The translations under genes were made by a program, and so were the position numbers. Below the pieces are notes generated by a model. That model saw only the letters and a program-made list of their open reading frames with translations. It had not been told where the DNA came from and made no database searches. From the NCBI RefSeq assembly GCF_026210795.1, contig NC_089445.1, forward strand, positions 3,782,001-3,846,000: DNA of 64,000 nucleotides. The letters are read 5' to 3'. Below, one piece after another: positions 25,157 to 37,389 of the stretch. This stretch comes from Rhizophagus irregularis. Its lineage: Eukaryota > Glomeromycota > Glomeromycetes > Glomerales > Glomeraceae. The number at the start of each line of letters is the position of its first letter. The stretch's first letter is position 1.

Positions 25157-25916
25157 AGAATGAATCAATCGCTTATTAATTATCTTCGCTTACGTTTAGT
25201 CGAAATCGCAAAATCTGCAAACCTATCCAATAATATATGATCAACAGTAACAAATATTATGTCAACTCTAAGTATATATGATCAACAAAAACAAATACTA
25301 AGACTATTTTTACGTTAAGTGTAAATTTTACATTATAAAAATTTTTACTCTCTATTTTGCTTTTGGGCAAAAAATTTTTATGCTACTATTATTAATATGA
25401 ATTGTTTTGTATAAGTAATTAAGTATATACTGTATGTTAAAAATTTTTGAAAATATTTTATTTTATTTTTTTTTCTCTCAATATATTTATGGTGTATTAA
25501 CATTGTTTTATATATGAAATTCCTTTTTTTTTAGTTTATTAAATATTTATATTCTCTTTATATTTTATTTTACTTAGAATTATTTAAAATATTTTTTATA
25601 TTCCATAACCTTTTTGTGTTATATCTAAGTACGGTGTAAAGTGTGCTTTGCGTTTTTATTCATTCATTCATTTATTCATTTATCCATTTATTCATTTATT
25701 TATTTTTGGAGCTGTAATTTATTTATGAAATTTTTTCACGTGATCAAGGCATAATTGCGATGTTTTGAAAATAAATTTTATTAAAAGTTAATTTAAAAGT
25801 TTAAATATGAATACATAATAATTTTACAGTTTTACAATGCAATTTCAATTATAAATTCCTTAATTATTCTCACTAAAAATCCTTTTACTTTAGTTTCAAC
25901 TATAATTCATCAATTT

Positions 25917-26640
25917 TTCTCGCTAAGGATTCTTCTTTTACAATTACGCAAATCATGACCTGTACCCCCACATCCTTTACACTTTCTTTCCTTCTTATCA
26001 TTTCCATTAACTTCTAAGTTGCCTTCAGTTTTCTTTTGTTTCTTATTCTGTCTTAAAGTTTCTCCTTCACTTAAGTATCGACCTGGGATCGTCCACGCCG
26101 TCTTGAAGTTACTGGATTAGAACATTCAATATTTTCTTGTACTTTCATCAGTTGTTTGATTACAAAGTAATTCTTGTTGCTTTTCATCAATATATGTTTG
26201 GAGTAATCCATTCAACTCATTATAACAATCTAATTTTTGTGTTAAATCCAAAGCCTTTTTTGCGAAACCAAATGCTTTTCCATATTTTAATTTTGCCAAA
26301 ATGATTCCTTGAAGCTTTTCTATATAAACTTGTTGATGAATATAATTAAAATTGATTTCTTCACAAACCACTGCTGAAGAACTATGATCTTTAACAATTG
26401 ATATAACATCTAATAAAGCTATATCTTTATCATCAATATTTAACTTTGAATCTTGATACCAGTGCTGATTTATTAAGGAAATATGAAATTTTGCTTGCGA
26501 ACTCTTCCTAAGAACTCTATAAAAATGTCTACATGAAATACCATATGATATTAAAAGGTTACAGGTATAAGAAAAACTTCCATCTGTCATCAAAACTACG
26601 GAATGTAATTTTGTTTGTGACAATTCTGGCCTAACTTTCC
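25917..26640 (-). pseudogene. C-terminal relic of a MULE/FAR1-type transposase
   Basis: The frame at 26623-26126 has a SWIM zinc finger in which the usual first Cys is Tyr (YTC, then CRHFYRVL). Then follows a helical segment (KAFGFAKKALDL). Downstream a stop and frame changes separate it from RRRGRSQ and a CCHC zinc knuckle, CKGCGGTGHDLRNC, near 25950. The catalytic DDE part is missing; homology stops near 26640, where a GGTCAGGT-rich repeat begins. Confidence 0.75.
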
Positions 26641-26649
26641 AAATAGAAC

Positions 26650-26770
26650 TCCGAACAGGTCAGGTAGGGTCAGGTAATTGACTTAACCCGACCTGTCTCA
26701 TTTTTTTCAGATTGGGTTGAATATAAAAATAACTTGACCTGACCCGATCCAACCTACCTGATTTTTATTA
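26650..26770. repeat. GGGTCAGGT / ACCTGACCC inverted repeat block
   Basis: AGGTCAGGTAGGGTCAGGT at the left and GACCTGACCCGATCC at the right form a degenerate inverted repeat. It abuts the truncated MULE, so it may mark an insertion. GGGTCAGATCGGGTCAG near 8781 is similar. Confidence 0.4.
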
Positions 26771-27479
26771 AAAAAATTTTTTTTTTTGACCTGCTGTTAT
26801 TATATTTTATGTTGTATTTTATTACTAAATAAAAAAACCATAGAAATCATTTATAATATATAAAATAATATCAATAACAATGCTAATTAGTTAAATTTTA
26901 TACAACTGGAAAAATTTTATTATTAATAACTATAAATTTTAATTAATTCTACAATGATTTAATCCTATAAACAAAGAAAAGGAAACGTTCCTTAAAAAAT
27001 TAATGAACCCCTCTCACTGTCTCACACACATACTACGGCCTGTTCAGCTTTCTGAGTTATCCCAAGGCCGTTTTCTAAAAATTAAAAAGAAAGGAAACGT
27101 TAATAAACGTTCCTTAAAAAAAATTATCAAATCTCCCTTTCTAATACACATATTCAATTGTAATTAGAATAAAAGTATACTCTAGTGTAAAGGTAGACTC
27201 TGGTAAAAAATGTAAATCTGGTTATCTGGTCAAATTACATGATTTATATCAATCATTTTCTTTTTAGATCGAATATTACATGAATTTTTAAAATCAATAA
27301 GATCAATTTTAGAAAAAATATTTTTGTAGAACGAATATCATCAAAAAAAGGAAATGATCTATATACCTGTAATTGACATTATGTAATCAGATAAAATAAC
27401 AGATTGAATGGATGATTAGACCCTAACTTTACTCTAATAAATCTATTATCTGATCTGATCAAAAAATAAATTATCTGAA

Positions 27480-28045
27480 TTAAAAATGAACAAATTGTGA
27501 ATTTCTTTATTTTTTGTTTTAAAAATATTATTAATGTTTTTTTTACTCCATTTCTTTAGAGAACATCTACTTAAACAAGACCCACTTACTACTAATAGAT
27601 GTTACTGTAAAAATTTTTTTATATAAACCTTACTTTAAGAATTACTTAAATTCTATTAGTTAATTGGTTAAAAAAAAAAAAATCATAATAATGTAATATA
27701 AATAAATTTTCTTTGAATTTTAACAAATTTTATATATAAATTTTTACCTTAAGTTTAGAAAAAGTAAGTAAGATCCTGTTGAATCTGTATTTCAGTTTGG
27801 ATTATAAAAGTAAGTATAAATTTTTTTATTTTTTGTTTTAGTATCATTATTAATATTCCTTTACTCCATTTTTCTTTAAAAAGTATCTATCTGGATTTGA
27901 ATTTGATTTGGGTTACAAAGGTAAACATCACGGATTTCAAATTATTTTAGATTATCTTACTGTAAATTTCTTTATTTTTTATCTTAGAAAGCATATTATT
28001 AATGTTTCTTTTACTCTATTTCTTTAGAAGACATCTGATTTTTAG
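27480..28045 (+). repeat. Degenerate three-unit repeat with exon-intron-like borders
   Basis: Three units share TTTCTTTATTTTTTGTTTTA, then ATTATTAATGTTT, then TTTACTCCATTTCTTTAG, with starts near 27500, 27820 and 27967. Each ends in a pyrimidine tract plus AG. A candidate donor, AAAG|GTAAAC, lies near 27919. It recalls the microexon arrays but has no consistent frame. Confidence 0.4.
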
Positions 28046-28239
28046 CTTTAAACTGTAAAAATAAATTAGGAGTAAGGGTTTTCATTTTTTTGCTAAAAAA
28101 TTTTACAGTAAATTTATATTAATGTAAGTGAATAATGAAATAAAATAGCTGAACTAACTATAATGAATAAATTTTTTCGTTTGCAAAGATTTTGAAAGGT
28201 TACACATAAAAAATACTTATGTAGATAATATAGATTCAT

Positions 28240-28871
28240 AGGACCCCGGACATCACATATATAACTCATACATGAATTTAAGTACTTTTTGCTCCTGCTA
28301 AAATAGACCTAATTTGCTAAAAATCAAATTATCACATTTCAAATCTATACTAATTTGCTAAAACTCAAAATATGAGTTAATAATCTTTTCTTTTGTTATC
28401 AATAAAAAAATAAATGATTAATATAAATTAAACTGCCAATTTTTATAATTAAAATATGTAGATTATAGATAAAATAATAATTAATAAAAATAATAAATTA
28501 AATAAATAATTATTAAAAAATAAAATGTTGCGAAACTAAACGGACGGGTTTTGGCCCGCATTATGCTTAATTTTGGCCGGAATTATACTTAATTTTGGCC
28601 AAAATATAACCCGGACCCCGAAACTAATATTTTTAAAAATATTATTTATAAAGTTAAAAAAAAAGGATAAGTTAAATTTAAAAAAAGTACCAATTTGCTC
28701 AAATATAAAATATGACTTTGTAAAATCAATACAATTTGCTAAAACTCATAATTATGACTGATTAATTAATTTTCAATCAATTTGCTCTATCTAAAATTAT
28801 GAGTTTAACCTAATTTTGATTGAATTTGCTAAAACTCAAATGTGAGCTATATATGTGATGTCCGGGGTCCT
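28240..28871. mobile_element. Foldback element with AGGACCCCGGA termini and 8-bp TSD, second copy
   Basis: The terminal inverted repeat starts AGGACCCCGGACATCACATA and extends about 30 bp. The 8-bp TSD AGATTCAT is intact at 28232-28239 and 28872-28879. The interior holds at least six copies of AATTTGCTAAAACTCAAA-like units in both orientations. Length 632 bp, no transposase. Same family as 190-485 by the terminal 11 bp and TSD length; interiors differ. Confidence 0.85.
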
Positions 28872-28879
28872 AGATTCAT

Positions 28880-31800
28880 TATTTGAATGTTTTTGATATT
28901 TGTAATTTTTCAAAATTTTTCCAACCCACTTCTGTTATTATAAAAGTAATAAGCAAAATACCTTATTATAATCACAAAGAAAAGTATACTTATTCTAAAA
29001 CAGCTAAATGACCTATTGTTAATTCAGCTAGTAAGATTGTAATTTTATTAACCATAATTCTAGTTGTTAAAAAAAACTACAAATAATATAATTTGTTATA
29101 TTGCAATTTTATAAATAACAACTCTATTAACTTTTCTAGTTATTATAGAAATTAATAAATATATTATAAAAGTATAAATATACTATATATTACAAGTATT
29201 TAGAAATATCTTAGTTTTATCTAGACTTCTCTTAGTACGAAGTTATAAATTAATCAATTTTTGGACTTTAATTATACTTTTAGTTTATTCTTCTTTTGTT
29301 TCAATAGTATATGACTTAGTAGTTTAATTTTTGAATTTAAAATCAATATACTGTCTACTGTGTAAAATAGATTTAGCCTTTCTTTTTAAACTCTTATTAG
29401 TATAATTTAAGATTATATTTTTTCTTAAACTTGTAAATAATAGTTGATTTATCAGATAAAGAAATATATAAATATGTTCATCTTCAGATAGTTTTATTAG
29501 AGCAATATACTGAATATAAATATATAATTGAATTTATAATAAACAATATATAAGTAATAAATTTATAAATTATATAATAATTTTATAAACTTACAAATCA
29601 TTAATTAAACATATAATTACTCTACTCAAATCTGAATTTTTACAATTCATAAAAATATTCTTATTAATTAAATGTTTATAAGTTGTATTATAAAAAGATA
29701 ATGAAATTTTAGGTAAAAATAGAAGTTCATTTAAAATGTATAGATTGACGTTTGTTATTTTTTTCTACTCTCATTTTATAAACATAGAATATGAGTATAA
29801 TTAACAAAGTACTATAATTGATGATAATACTTTAAATGTAATGAAAAAAAGATTATAATATATAGTATTCTGATATAATTATTTATAAACATGCTTCAGA
29901 AAATTTATAAAAGTTTGTAATAAATATAATCATATTTAAACCTTTTTTCACTGCTCTTTTGACTACTTTTTTTTGATATTATTGAAATTGATCAATAATA
30001 TTGATATAACCAATTTTTACTAAAAAATAAAAGCAAATTGTAAAAATGTAAAGTAAAAGAATAAAAATTGATGTATTATATTTTGTATGTTAGTTTTTAT
30101 TTTAATTCTACTGAAATATTTACTAAATCAAACTTTATTTTTTCATTATTTTCAGAATCTTTAGCATTTTTATTAAAGAGAACTTTAAAAAATATTTTTA
30201 CTATTTCTTAATTATAAATATGTTATGTTTTACTGAAACTATTTTTACAATTATATTTAAAAATTTTATTCAAAAATGATTTCAGTTTTAAAAAGTTTCA
30301 AAAAAAATGGTTTCAATTCCATTTTTTAATTTGAAATAAAACTGAAATAAACTGAAAATCAACTAAAAGTTTAATCTGAAATTTTTTCATTAAAAATTTA
30401 AAACCAAAATTTTATATATAAAATAGATTAGAACTAAAAATTAGAATTAAACTGGAAATTCAAAACTTTAGTTTGTAATATGTACTTTTTATATGATATT
30501 AATTATTAATATATTTTTCTTTAAAAAGAAATTCAATATAAATATAAATTAAAATTCTTTTAATAGAATTTTATTACTATAAAATCTAAATATTTCTAAA
30601 ATAATAATTAGTCTATTTTTTTAAAAAGTTAAAAATTAGAATTATATGATTTTCTCAATATTTAAATGATTCAATTTTAATAAACTATTTTTTTCATTTT
30701 GTAAATTTTACAATTTAAAAAAAGTTTATCAAAATTGGATTATTAAATACTAAAATATATGTAAAAACTAATTTTTTGACTTTTAGTAAGTAAAAGTGAT
30801 TTTAGCTAAAAGTCTATATAATCTTTATATTAGATATTCAATCTTATTATTATAATAATTTTAAAATAATGAAATTTTAATATTTAAAGAAAATAGTATT
30901 AATAATTTAAAATGCCATTTATATAGAAAATTATTAATATATTATTACTAGTTTTATATTTAAAAAAACTGACTTTTGAGAAAAAAACAAAATAAGATTA
31001 ATTTTATTTCTTAAAAATAAACTGTTAAATATAATATTTTTTATTTATATCAGTAATGTTTTAAAAATTAAAATTTTTAAAGATTCTTTATAAATAAAAT
31101 AAATCCTTAATTGGTTATAGAATTTTTTAAAAATCTTTAAAGATTTATGGATTTTTAAGAACTCTATAAAATTTTTATTAAGGATTCTTAAAAGTAAAAA
31201 TGATTTTTTAAGAATCTAGCCTTATAAATTTAATTAAAGAGAATTTATAAGAATTCTAATTCCCAAAATATTGCTAATAAAATCAATTAAATCTTTGCCA
31301 AAAGGTAAATCTAATAAATTTTTTTAATTAAAAAAAATTTCTTTTTTTACATATATTTTAAATATAAAATAAGTTTTTAAATTAATATATATACAGTATA
31401 TATAATACCTCATTTTTGAATTTTTTATTAAAAGCTGATATAAAAATAATTTTTTTTATTTTTTTCTTGAAGTAAAGCACCATGTCACCTTAAGCTTAAA
31501 CTAAAATTTTTGAATTTGCCAGAAAAGTTTTAAGTGCAATAGAAAAATTATGGGAGAAAACTGCACAAAATCTTAAACATATTGATGCATATTTTAGCTT
31601 TCATTCTATTTTCCAGTATTTTTCAATTTATATATTATGTATTAGTAGTAAGTTCATTTTATGTGTCGAATCATTTGTTTTAGCAGGTAAAGAAATTTTA
31701 AATAATCAAATAATCATAAAAAAAAAATTGGCAATGAATTTAAGGGAATAATAATTAATACTGTATAATTAAAATTAGATTAAAAAAATTATGATTACAA

Positions 31801-32190
31801 ATTTATTCATCTTTTTTTATAGAGCTTTTGCTGATTTCGTCTTTATTGGTTAAAAAAATTTTCAACCAGTAATTAATTTTCTGTATAATATTTCAAATTA
31901 TTTAAAATATTTTCAAAATTTAATAGTTATAATCATTTTTTCATGGGTTAAGAATTCAAAAAAAGAAAAAAGAAGTAGCTTTAAAAGTAATTAAAATTTT
32001 TACTGGTATTCTATTATAAAATGTACATGAAATTTGATAAGAACCTATTATAATGAAAATTCTAAAATTTACAAGTAAATAATTGTTTTCTTCTTCCTCC
32101 TGTTCTTCCTATTCTCTTTCTCCAATTCCTCCTTCCACTTCTTTTTCTAAATCTTCTTTCAGCTATACGAAAAATATTAAGAACAACAAT
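28880..32190. other. Extremely AT-rich desert; part duplicated at 40.9-42.6 kb
   Basis: No gene seen. 29380-29960 is a diverged copy of 40910-41285 plus 42437-42600, with shared blocks such as AAAATATTCTTATTAATTAA and ATTTAAAATGTA. The copy at 41 kb holds an insertion that this one lacks. Confidence 0.5.
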
Positions 32191-32197
32191 CAAATTA

Positions 32198-32273
32198 CAG
32201 TGATACCTCACCTTCCATTCTACTATTTTTTTACTACGGTCCCAAGGGGAGCGCACTTAGAGAGGTGTCACTG
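32198..32273. mobile_element. Tiny (76-bp) Tc1/mariner-like MITE
   Basis: CAGTGATACCTC at the left and GAGGTGTCACTG at the right are near-perfect inverted repeats. Each is flanked by TA (32196-32197 and 32274-32275). Confidence 0.7.
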
Positions 32274-32463
32274 TATAAGGAACAAAGTTAGTAAAATTTC
32301 GGATACTGTTCATAGAATATAAAGCTCGAATTATAAATTATGGTTACCTTTCATTTTTAAACTCCTCCTTAACTTGGGAGCTAAGATAAAGTGCATTAAG
32401 TGCATTTATATCATAAGCACTTAACCTTACACGTTGGCCTGAATTGTGGAAAGATATTTTTTA

Positions 32464-33050
32464 TTAGACGAAGCTGACTGTATAAAACAAATCGAAAGGA
32501 GTCATATACAAACCCATAGCATTTGTTCTTTCCGTCCCTGGCTTCGCTTGTATACATCGTCCTTGGGGATAACATCCCAGGGAATAATGCATGATTGATT
32601 CTGGATCATACGGACCAAAACACACCACATCCATCTCACACACTTTTCCAAAATCCGTATAATTTTCTTTAGCTATAACGGTCAAATATTTGTCACGGTC
32701 TGGACGACAGCGTTCATGGTAGGACCCAAGCGCGTGCATCAGTTCGTGGATATTGGTCCTGTGTTGGTAGGCGAGGAAAAGATCAGGTACTTACCATATT
32801 TGTCTATATTCAAACTCGTTATCTCTCTCTCATTCCATTCCACAATTATAAAGGAGTTATCGGTAACCAAGGACTTACAACATCCCGAGGGTATACTGAC
32901 CAACGATTTTTAAGTAACCTGATTGATCTGTTTTTATCACGAATTTTACTGAACTAACGTCGGAGATCATTTTCATTGCGTATAACACAATGAGTTCAAG
33001 TTCCAAGGACACATTATTGTCAAAATTCATATGGAACAACCATAGGTTTA
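32464..33050 (-). pseudogene. Astacin-like (M12A) zinc metalloprotease, decayed
   Basis: The frame at 32464-32785 carries the full astacin zinc signature, HELMHALGSYHERCRPD (three His and the catalytic Glu), and a Met-turn, SIMHYS. Upstream on the same strand come VPYEF (one-base frameshift), the helix region AMKMISDVSSVKFV and TDQSGYLKIVGQ, matching the N-terminal half of the astacin domain. The two halves are separated by stops. They can be bridged only by a 64-nt intron (32815-32878, GT...AG) and a very short 36-nt one (32759-32794). The C-terminus ends directly after the domain (FDLFYTVSFV). No signal peptide is left: the 5' end is replaced by the coiled-coil duplicate near 33060. Likely a relic of a secreted protease. 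Confidence 0.75.
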
Positions 33051-33059
33051 TTCGTTTTT

Positions 33060-33692
33060 TGATACAGACATCAGAATATGGATTCTCTTTATAATAAGAG
33101 ATAAATCAGTATCGGTCCATTTGGCAGTATAAGCGACTGATGGTTGTTCCATTCTTTCACGTTGAGATTGTTGAGATTATTGTGCTTGTTGGGCAGCTTT
33201 TTGAGATAGTAGTTTGAAATGGGAAGAACTTTTTCCTAGTTCTCTTTGACCTTTTGTTCGTGTTCTTCACGCAATTCCTCTTGAACAATATCATGAGTTT
33301 GACCCATACGCTTCCATAAAGCGTTCTTCATACGAATTAAACGCTTCTCTTCTGCGCGTAAAGCAGATTCTTCTTTTTGTTGTTTGAGTTGTTTGCTAAT
33401 GTTTCCAATATTTCTATAGTAGCAACATTGTCATTTCTTCCACGTTGAGAACGTTGAGATTGTTGTGCTTGTAGAGCAGCTTTTTGAGATAGTTGTTTGG
33501 AATGTGAAGAACTTTTTCTTTATCTTCTTTGACCTTTTTGTTCGCGTTCTTCACGTAATTTTTCTTGAACAATATCAAGTTGTTTGCAAATCTCTTTATA
33601 AGAAGAGATAACATCAGTATCGGTCCATTTATGAGTTTGACTGAGATAATCAACAGATTGAGTGGCACAATAAGTTACTGATGGTTGTTCCA
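33060..33692 (-). pseudogene. Duplicated coiled-coil protein relic
   Basis: An ATG near 33692 starts MEQPSVTYCATQSVDYL. The frame continues with KWTDTDVISSYKEICKQL and a Glu/Arg/Gln-rich coiled coil, with a TAA inside. A second, diverged copy follows: HDIVQEELREEHEQK near 33280, then another MEQPSVAYT near 33155, which runs into the astacin relic. No family recognised. This looks like partial tandem duplication and decay. Confidence 0.5.
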
Positions 33693-33699
33693 TTTTTGT

Positions 33700-34625
33700 T
33701 ATTTTATTTTTTTTAAAAAAATTAGATTTTATACAAAAAGTTTTTTTTTAAGTGTAGCTCAATAAACTGGTTGCTAAGCCGCTCCCTAATTAATCTATTG
33801 GATCATTCAATAAACATTATACCATGTAGATCATTCCTTCTCCTAAACATTTGTCCTTTCCGGCTGTGTTCAAAATTTTTTACAAAATTAGAAATTTTTT
33901 TTTTTCGCGAATCGAATTGTTTTTTATGTTTTAAATCAAAACACTTTCTAAGTGTATCTCGTTTTTGTTGTTGCCAATCGTGGGAATTGTAAGCATTTCG
34001 GACCGTACTTCAGTACAACGAATAATCATTAAAAAAAAAGAAGTTTTTATCGAACATTTTACTTTTTATATATATAAAATTTGTTTTTTTTAGATATATA
34101 CAGTATATAAAAATATATATCACATAAAAAAGGAACTAATGAAAATTTTTTGTATTAAAGGAGTTTTTAAAAAAAATTTGAAAGGAGAAGTTTAAAACTT
34201 CAAAACTTTCAAAAAAAAAAATTACTGTAAAATGAAAATATAACAAAGCAGAAAAAGGAAATGTAATATTTGGGAGAGGTATTTATACTTAAAAATTTTT
34301 TTCATAATAAAGTATATGTCGATCACAAACTTTATGACTAGTTTTGTGCATATAAATGAAATATGATTAATCATAATAATAAAAAAAATCATTATATATA
34401 ATATAACGTAATATAACGTAATATAACGTAAACGTAAATGAAATTTTTTTTTATACAGTTTTTTTTTTCAGTCGAATCTTTTATGACCATTTAATAGTAT
34501 AATAGGGAAAAAAAAAGGGTGTGATGTTAACGTTTGTTCGCGTTTAATTTTAAATTTTATTTTTATGCATAATATTTGTTATTTTATTTTTAATTTGTTT
34601 TCGGCTATTACATTAAAATGATTTT
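33700..34625. other. AT-rich intergenic DNA
   Basis: No supported gene. An ATATAACGTA triple repeat sits near 34400-34430. Confidence 0.4.
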
Positions 34626-34629
34626 CTCC

Positions 34630-36530
34630 TTTTATTATTGTAAAAAAAAATAGTTGGTTAAGTTTTTTTTTTTGTTTACATCTTCTTGCGCATATTTTTC
34701 AAATACCAGCCCAATGCCGATGCCGGTGGTTGCCTGATTAGTGGTCACCTGAAACTGATTTCTTTTTTATGCCTGACATTGACATTCAAAATTGAAGAAA
34801 ACTAATTAAAATGATTAAAATGATTTACTAATAATTAGGCACTTTTAAAACTTTTTAACTTTTTTTAAACAATTTTCTTGTTAAAAATTGTAAAAAATGT
34901 TGAAAGAGGAAAACAAGAAAAAGGAAAGTAACCCTTACTCCGGTTCTTAGTACATCAATTTTGTACACAACAAAACAAATATCAAATATTGACACTATAG
35001 GAGATAAAAAAAATCATTTTAAAAATAAAAAGGTAATATTCGAAAACTTAAATGAAATAAATAATACAATCAAATATTACATAACAATTTTTTCAATTAT
35101 CATTAAAAGCAAGATAATTGTGAAATTTACTTATTGAGCAAAAGCACATGCAAACTTGCGCTTTGGTAAACAGAAATGTAAACTAGAAAGATATATAACG
35201 TTTGAAATTATATATAATATATTATATTATATATAACAATAAAAATCATTTTTATTTATATATATTATATTAGAAACTTAGCAAAATCAATGATTTAGTA
35301 AAAAGTAAGGAAACGTAGAGGATCAGAAAAAAATAATTTAATTTTTTTATATAAAATAACTCTCTTTAGCGTCTAACGCAAATATTCAAAAATTTCTTTT
35401 ATTTTCCTGTTTTCACCACTTTTCTTTCCCAAATTATTTTTTAAAAGTCTCTTTTTAATATGATATATATTTATGTATAAATATATAAAAAAAGAGACTA
35501 CAAGATTATTTTGATTCAGTTCTCATTTTGAAAAAAAAAAAATTCAATAAACTATTTCGAGAGAACACTTTTAAAATTTAAATTTATTTTAAAAAATATA
35601 AATAATTTTTACAATGGATAATCCTTCAAAAATTCCATGCGATAACTTAAACACTTCTTGCGACTTTTCAGATACAACTTTTAAAAATCCATCGTCCTAC
35701 GCTAGTTTTGCTATTCGTAGACGCCGAAATCAACGACGGTTAAGACATGAAACAATTAATATATATACATTGAATCGCGTAAGACGATTACCCATGCAAA
35801 ACACAAATAATTTATTTACAAATCAATTTTTTAATGGATCTACTTTCCCCTAAAGAATGATCCATTCGCTTATTAATTATCTTCGCTTACGTTTAATCGA
35901 AATGGCAAATCTGTATATGGCAAGATTCGAATATCTCAAATATCGTTGGCAAACCTACTCACTTTTGAAGTTAATTTCATTTTATCGATGGCAAAATTTA
36001 TGTACGATCATTCATTCGTTTAATAATAATCAATATTTGTATTATTTCGTAACAAATATTATGTCAAACTCATACATACATAAGTATACATTTCATATTT
36101 CAATTATTTACCCTTTCCCATTCAAACCAATAATTCAAATTTTTACTATTTTCTATTTTGCTTTTGGGCAAAAAATTTTTATGCTACTATTATTAATATG
36201 AATTGTATATATGTTAAAAATTTTTTTTTTTTGTTTGAAATTATTTATTTTATTTTTTCTCTCAATATATATTGTAGTGTATTAGATGTTTTACGGGTTT
36301 ATCACTAACTCATTGTTTTATATATGAAATTCCTTTTTTTTTAGCTTATCCAAGTATTAAATATTTATATTCTCTTTATTTTTTATTTTAATTAAAATTA
36401 TTTAAAATATTTTTATATTCCCATAATCTTCTCGTGTTATATCTAGTATGGTGTAAAGTTTGCTTTGCGTTTTTATTCATTCATTCATTCATTCATTTGT
36501 TCATTTGTTCATTTATTTATTTTTTGGAGA
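34630..36530 (+). repeat. Segmental duplication, copy C
   Basis: Counterpart of 23790-25690, with the same block order. The CATTCATTCATTCATTCATT tail lies at 36475-36520. Confidence 0.7.
35614..35853 (+). CDS. Small Arg-rich hypothetical protein, copy C
   Basis: The ATG at 35614 gives 79 residues (MDNPSKIPCDNLNTSC), shorter at the N-terminus than copy B by loss of nine codons. It keeps SSYASFAIRRRRNQRRLRH and the NGSTFP end. The stop is TAA where copy B has TGA. A second frame follows directly (ATG at 35857, 114 residues, MIHSLINYLRLRLIEMA) with hydrophobic stretches. Copy B has only a short equivalent, so the second frame may be a decayed extension. Function unknown. Confidence 0.5.
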   Translation: MDNPSKIPCDNLNTSCDFSDTTFKNPSSYASFAIRRRRNQRRLRHETINIYTLNRVRRLPMQNTNNLFTNQFFNGSTFP

Positions 36531-37389
36531 CTGTAAAAAAATAAAAAAAAAAATTTATTATGATTAATCCTTTCCTTCTGCGCAATTTTGACGAGCCCGA
36601 CATCAGAAAAAAATAGTATTTCCCTATTTCGTACACGTGTGTATTCAAATATATAATAAAGCATTTCCCAGGTTTAAAGTTTATAGTATGTTCTGCATGC
36701 GTTGGATCAAAGATCTGCAGGTAAAAATTTATTAATTGAAAATCTCGTGACTGAAAATTTCGGCCGGGGCCCTTCTAAAATTTTTTTATCTTCCACCTTG
36801 CAGTTCGAAGAACAAGAGGGCAGATTATTCCTTGATTGCTGAGTACTGTTCCGTTTTTTCTGCGCAATTTTATTGAGAAGTGTTACATATATTACGAGTT
36901 AGTTTCCCATACATCGTTATTCTATTGCGTATACCTTTGTGTTATCTTTGATGATAGACTCAATTATTTATTGTGAGATGAAAATGATTCCCAAATATTA
37001 TTGTAGGATAACATTATAATACTTATTTAATTCTGATGTTTCGCGCAGTGTCGTAGCAAAAACTTTGTTTTATTTCTTAATGTGAGGCCGATATCTAAAC
37101 AATTATTATTAAGTAGTATTGAGCTTTTATTGGCGAGTGATTCCTCCTTTAAATGTCCGCTACAATAATTTGGTCATTTATTTTCCCATTTTATAAAATA
37201 ATAGATTTTTATTTGTTTAAGCAATTGTTTATTGTATTATATTATATAAATTTAGCTATTGCGAAAAAGACTAGCATAAAAAAACAATAAAGCATTTAAA
37301 AATCAGAAAATAGAGTGGAAGGGAAAAATTTCTATCTCCATTCTATTAAATTATCCATTTCTTCAAACCAATCGGTCATTTAAAGCATC
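36531..37389. other. Intergenic DNA
   Basis: No gene recognised. Somewhat less AT-rich than its neighbours near 36580-36860. Confidence 0.4.

Larger units (their letters stand above)
23790..25690 (+). repeat. Segmental duplication, copy B
   Basis: Blocks in the same order recur at 34630-36530: TAGTTGGTTAAG with GCGCATATTTTTCAAATACC, then GAAAACAAGAAAA, then the leader and the small Arg-rich ORF, then a TGCTTTTGGGCAAAAAATTT block, then CATTCATTCATTTATTC short repeats near 25660. Copy B has an extra Tc1-type MITE at 24162-24499. A shortened copy A lies at 935-1395. Confidence 0.7.
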
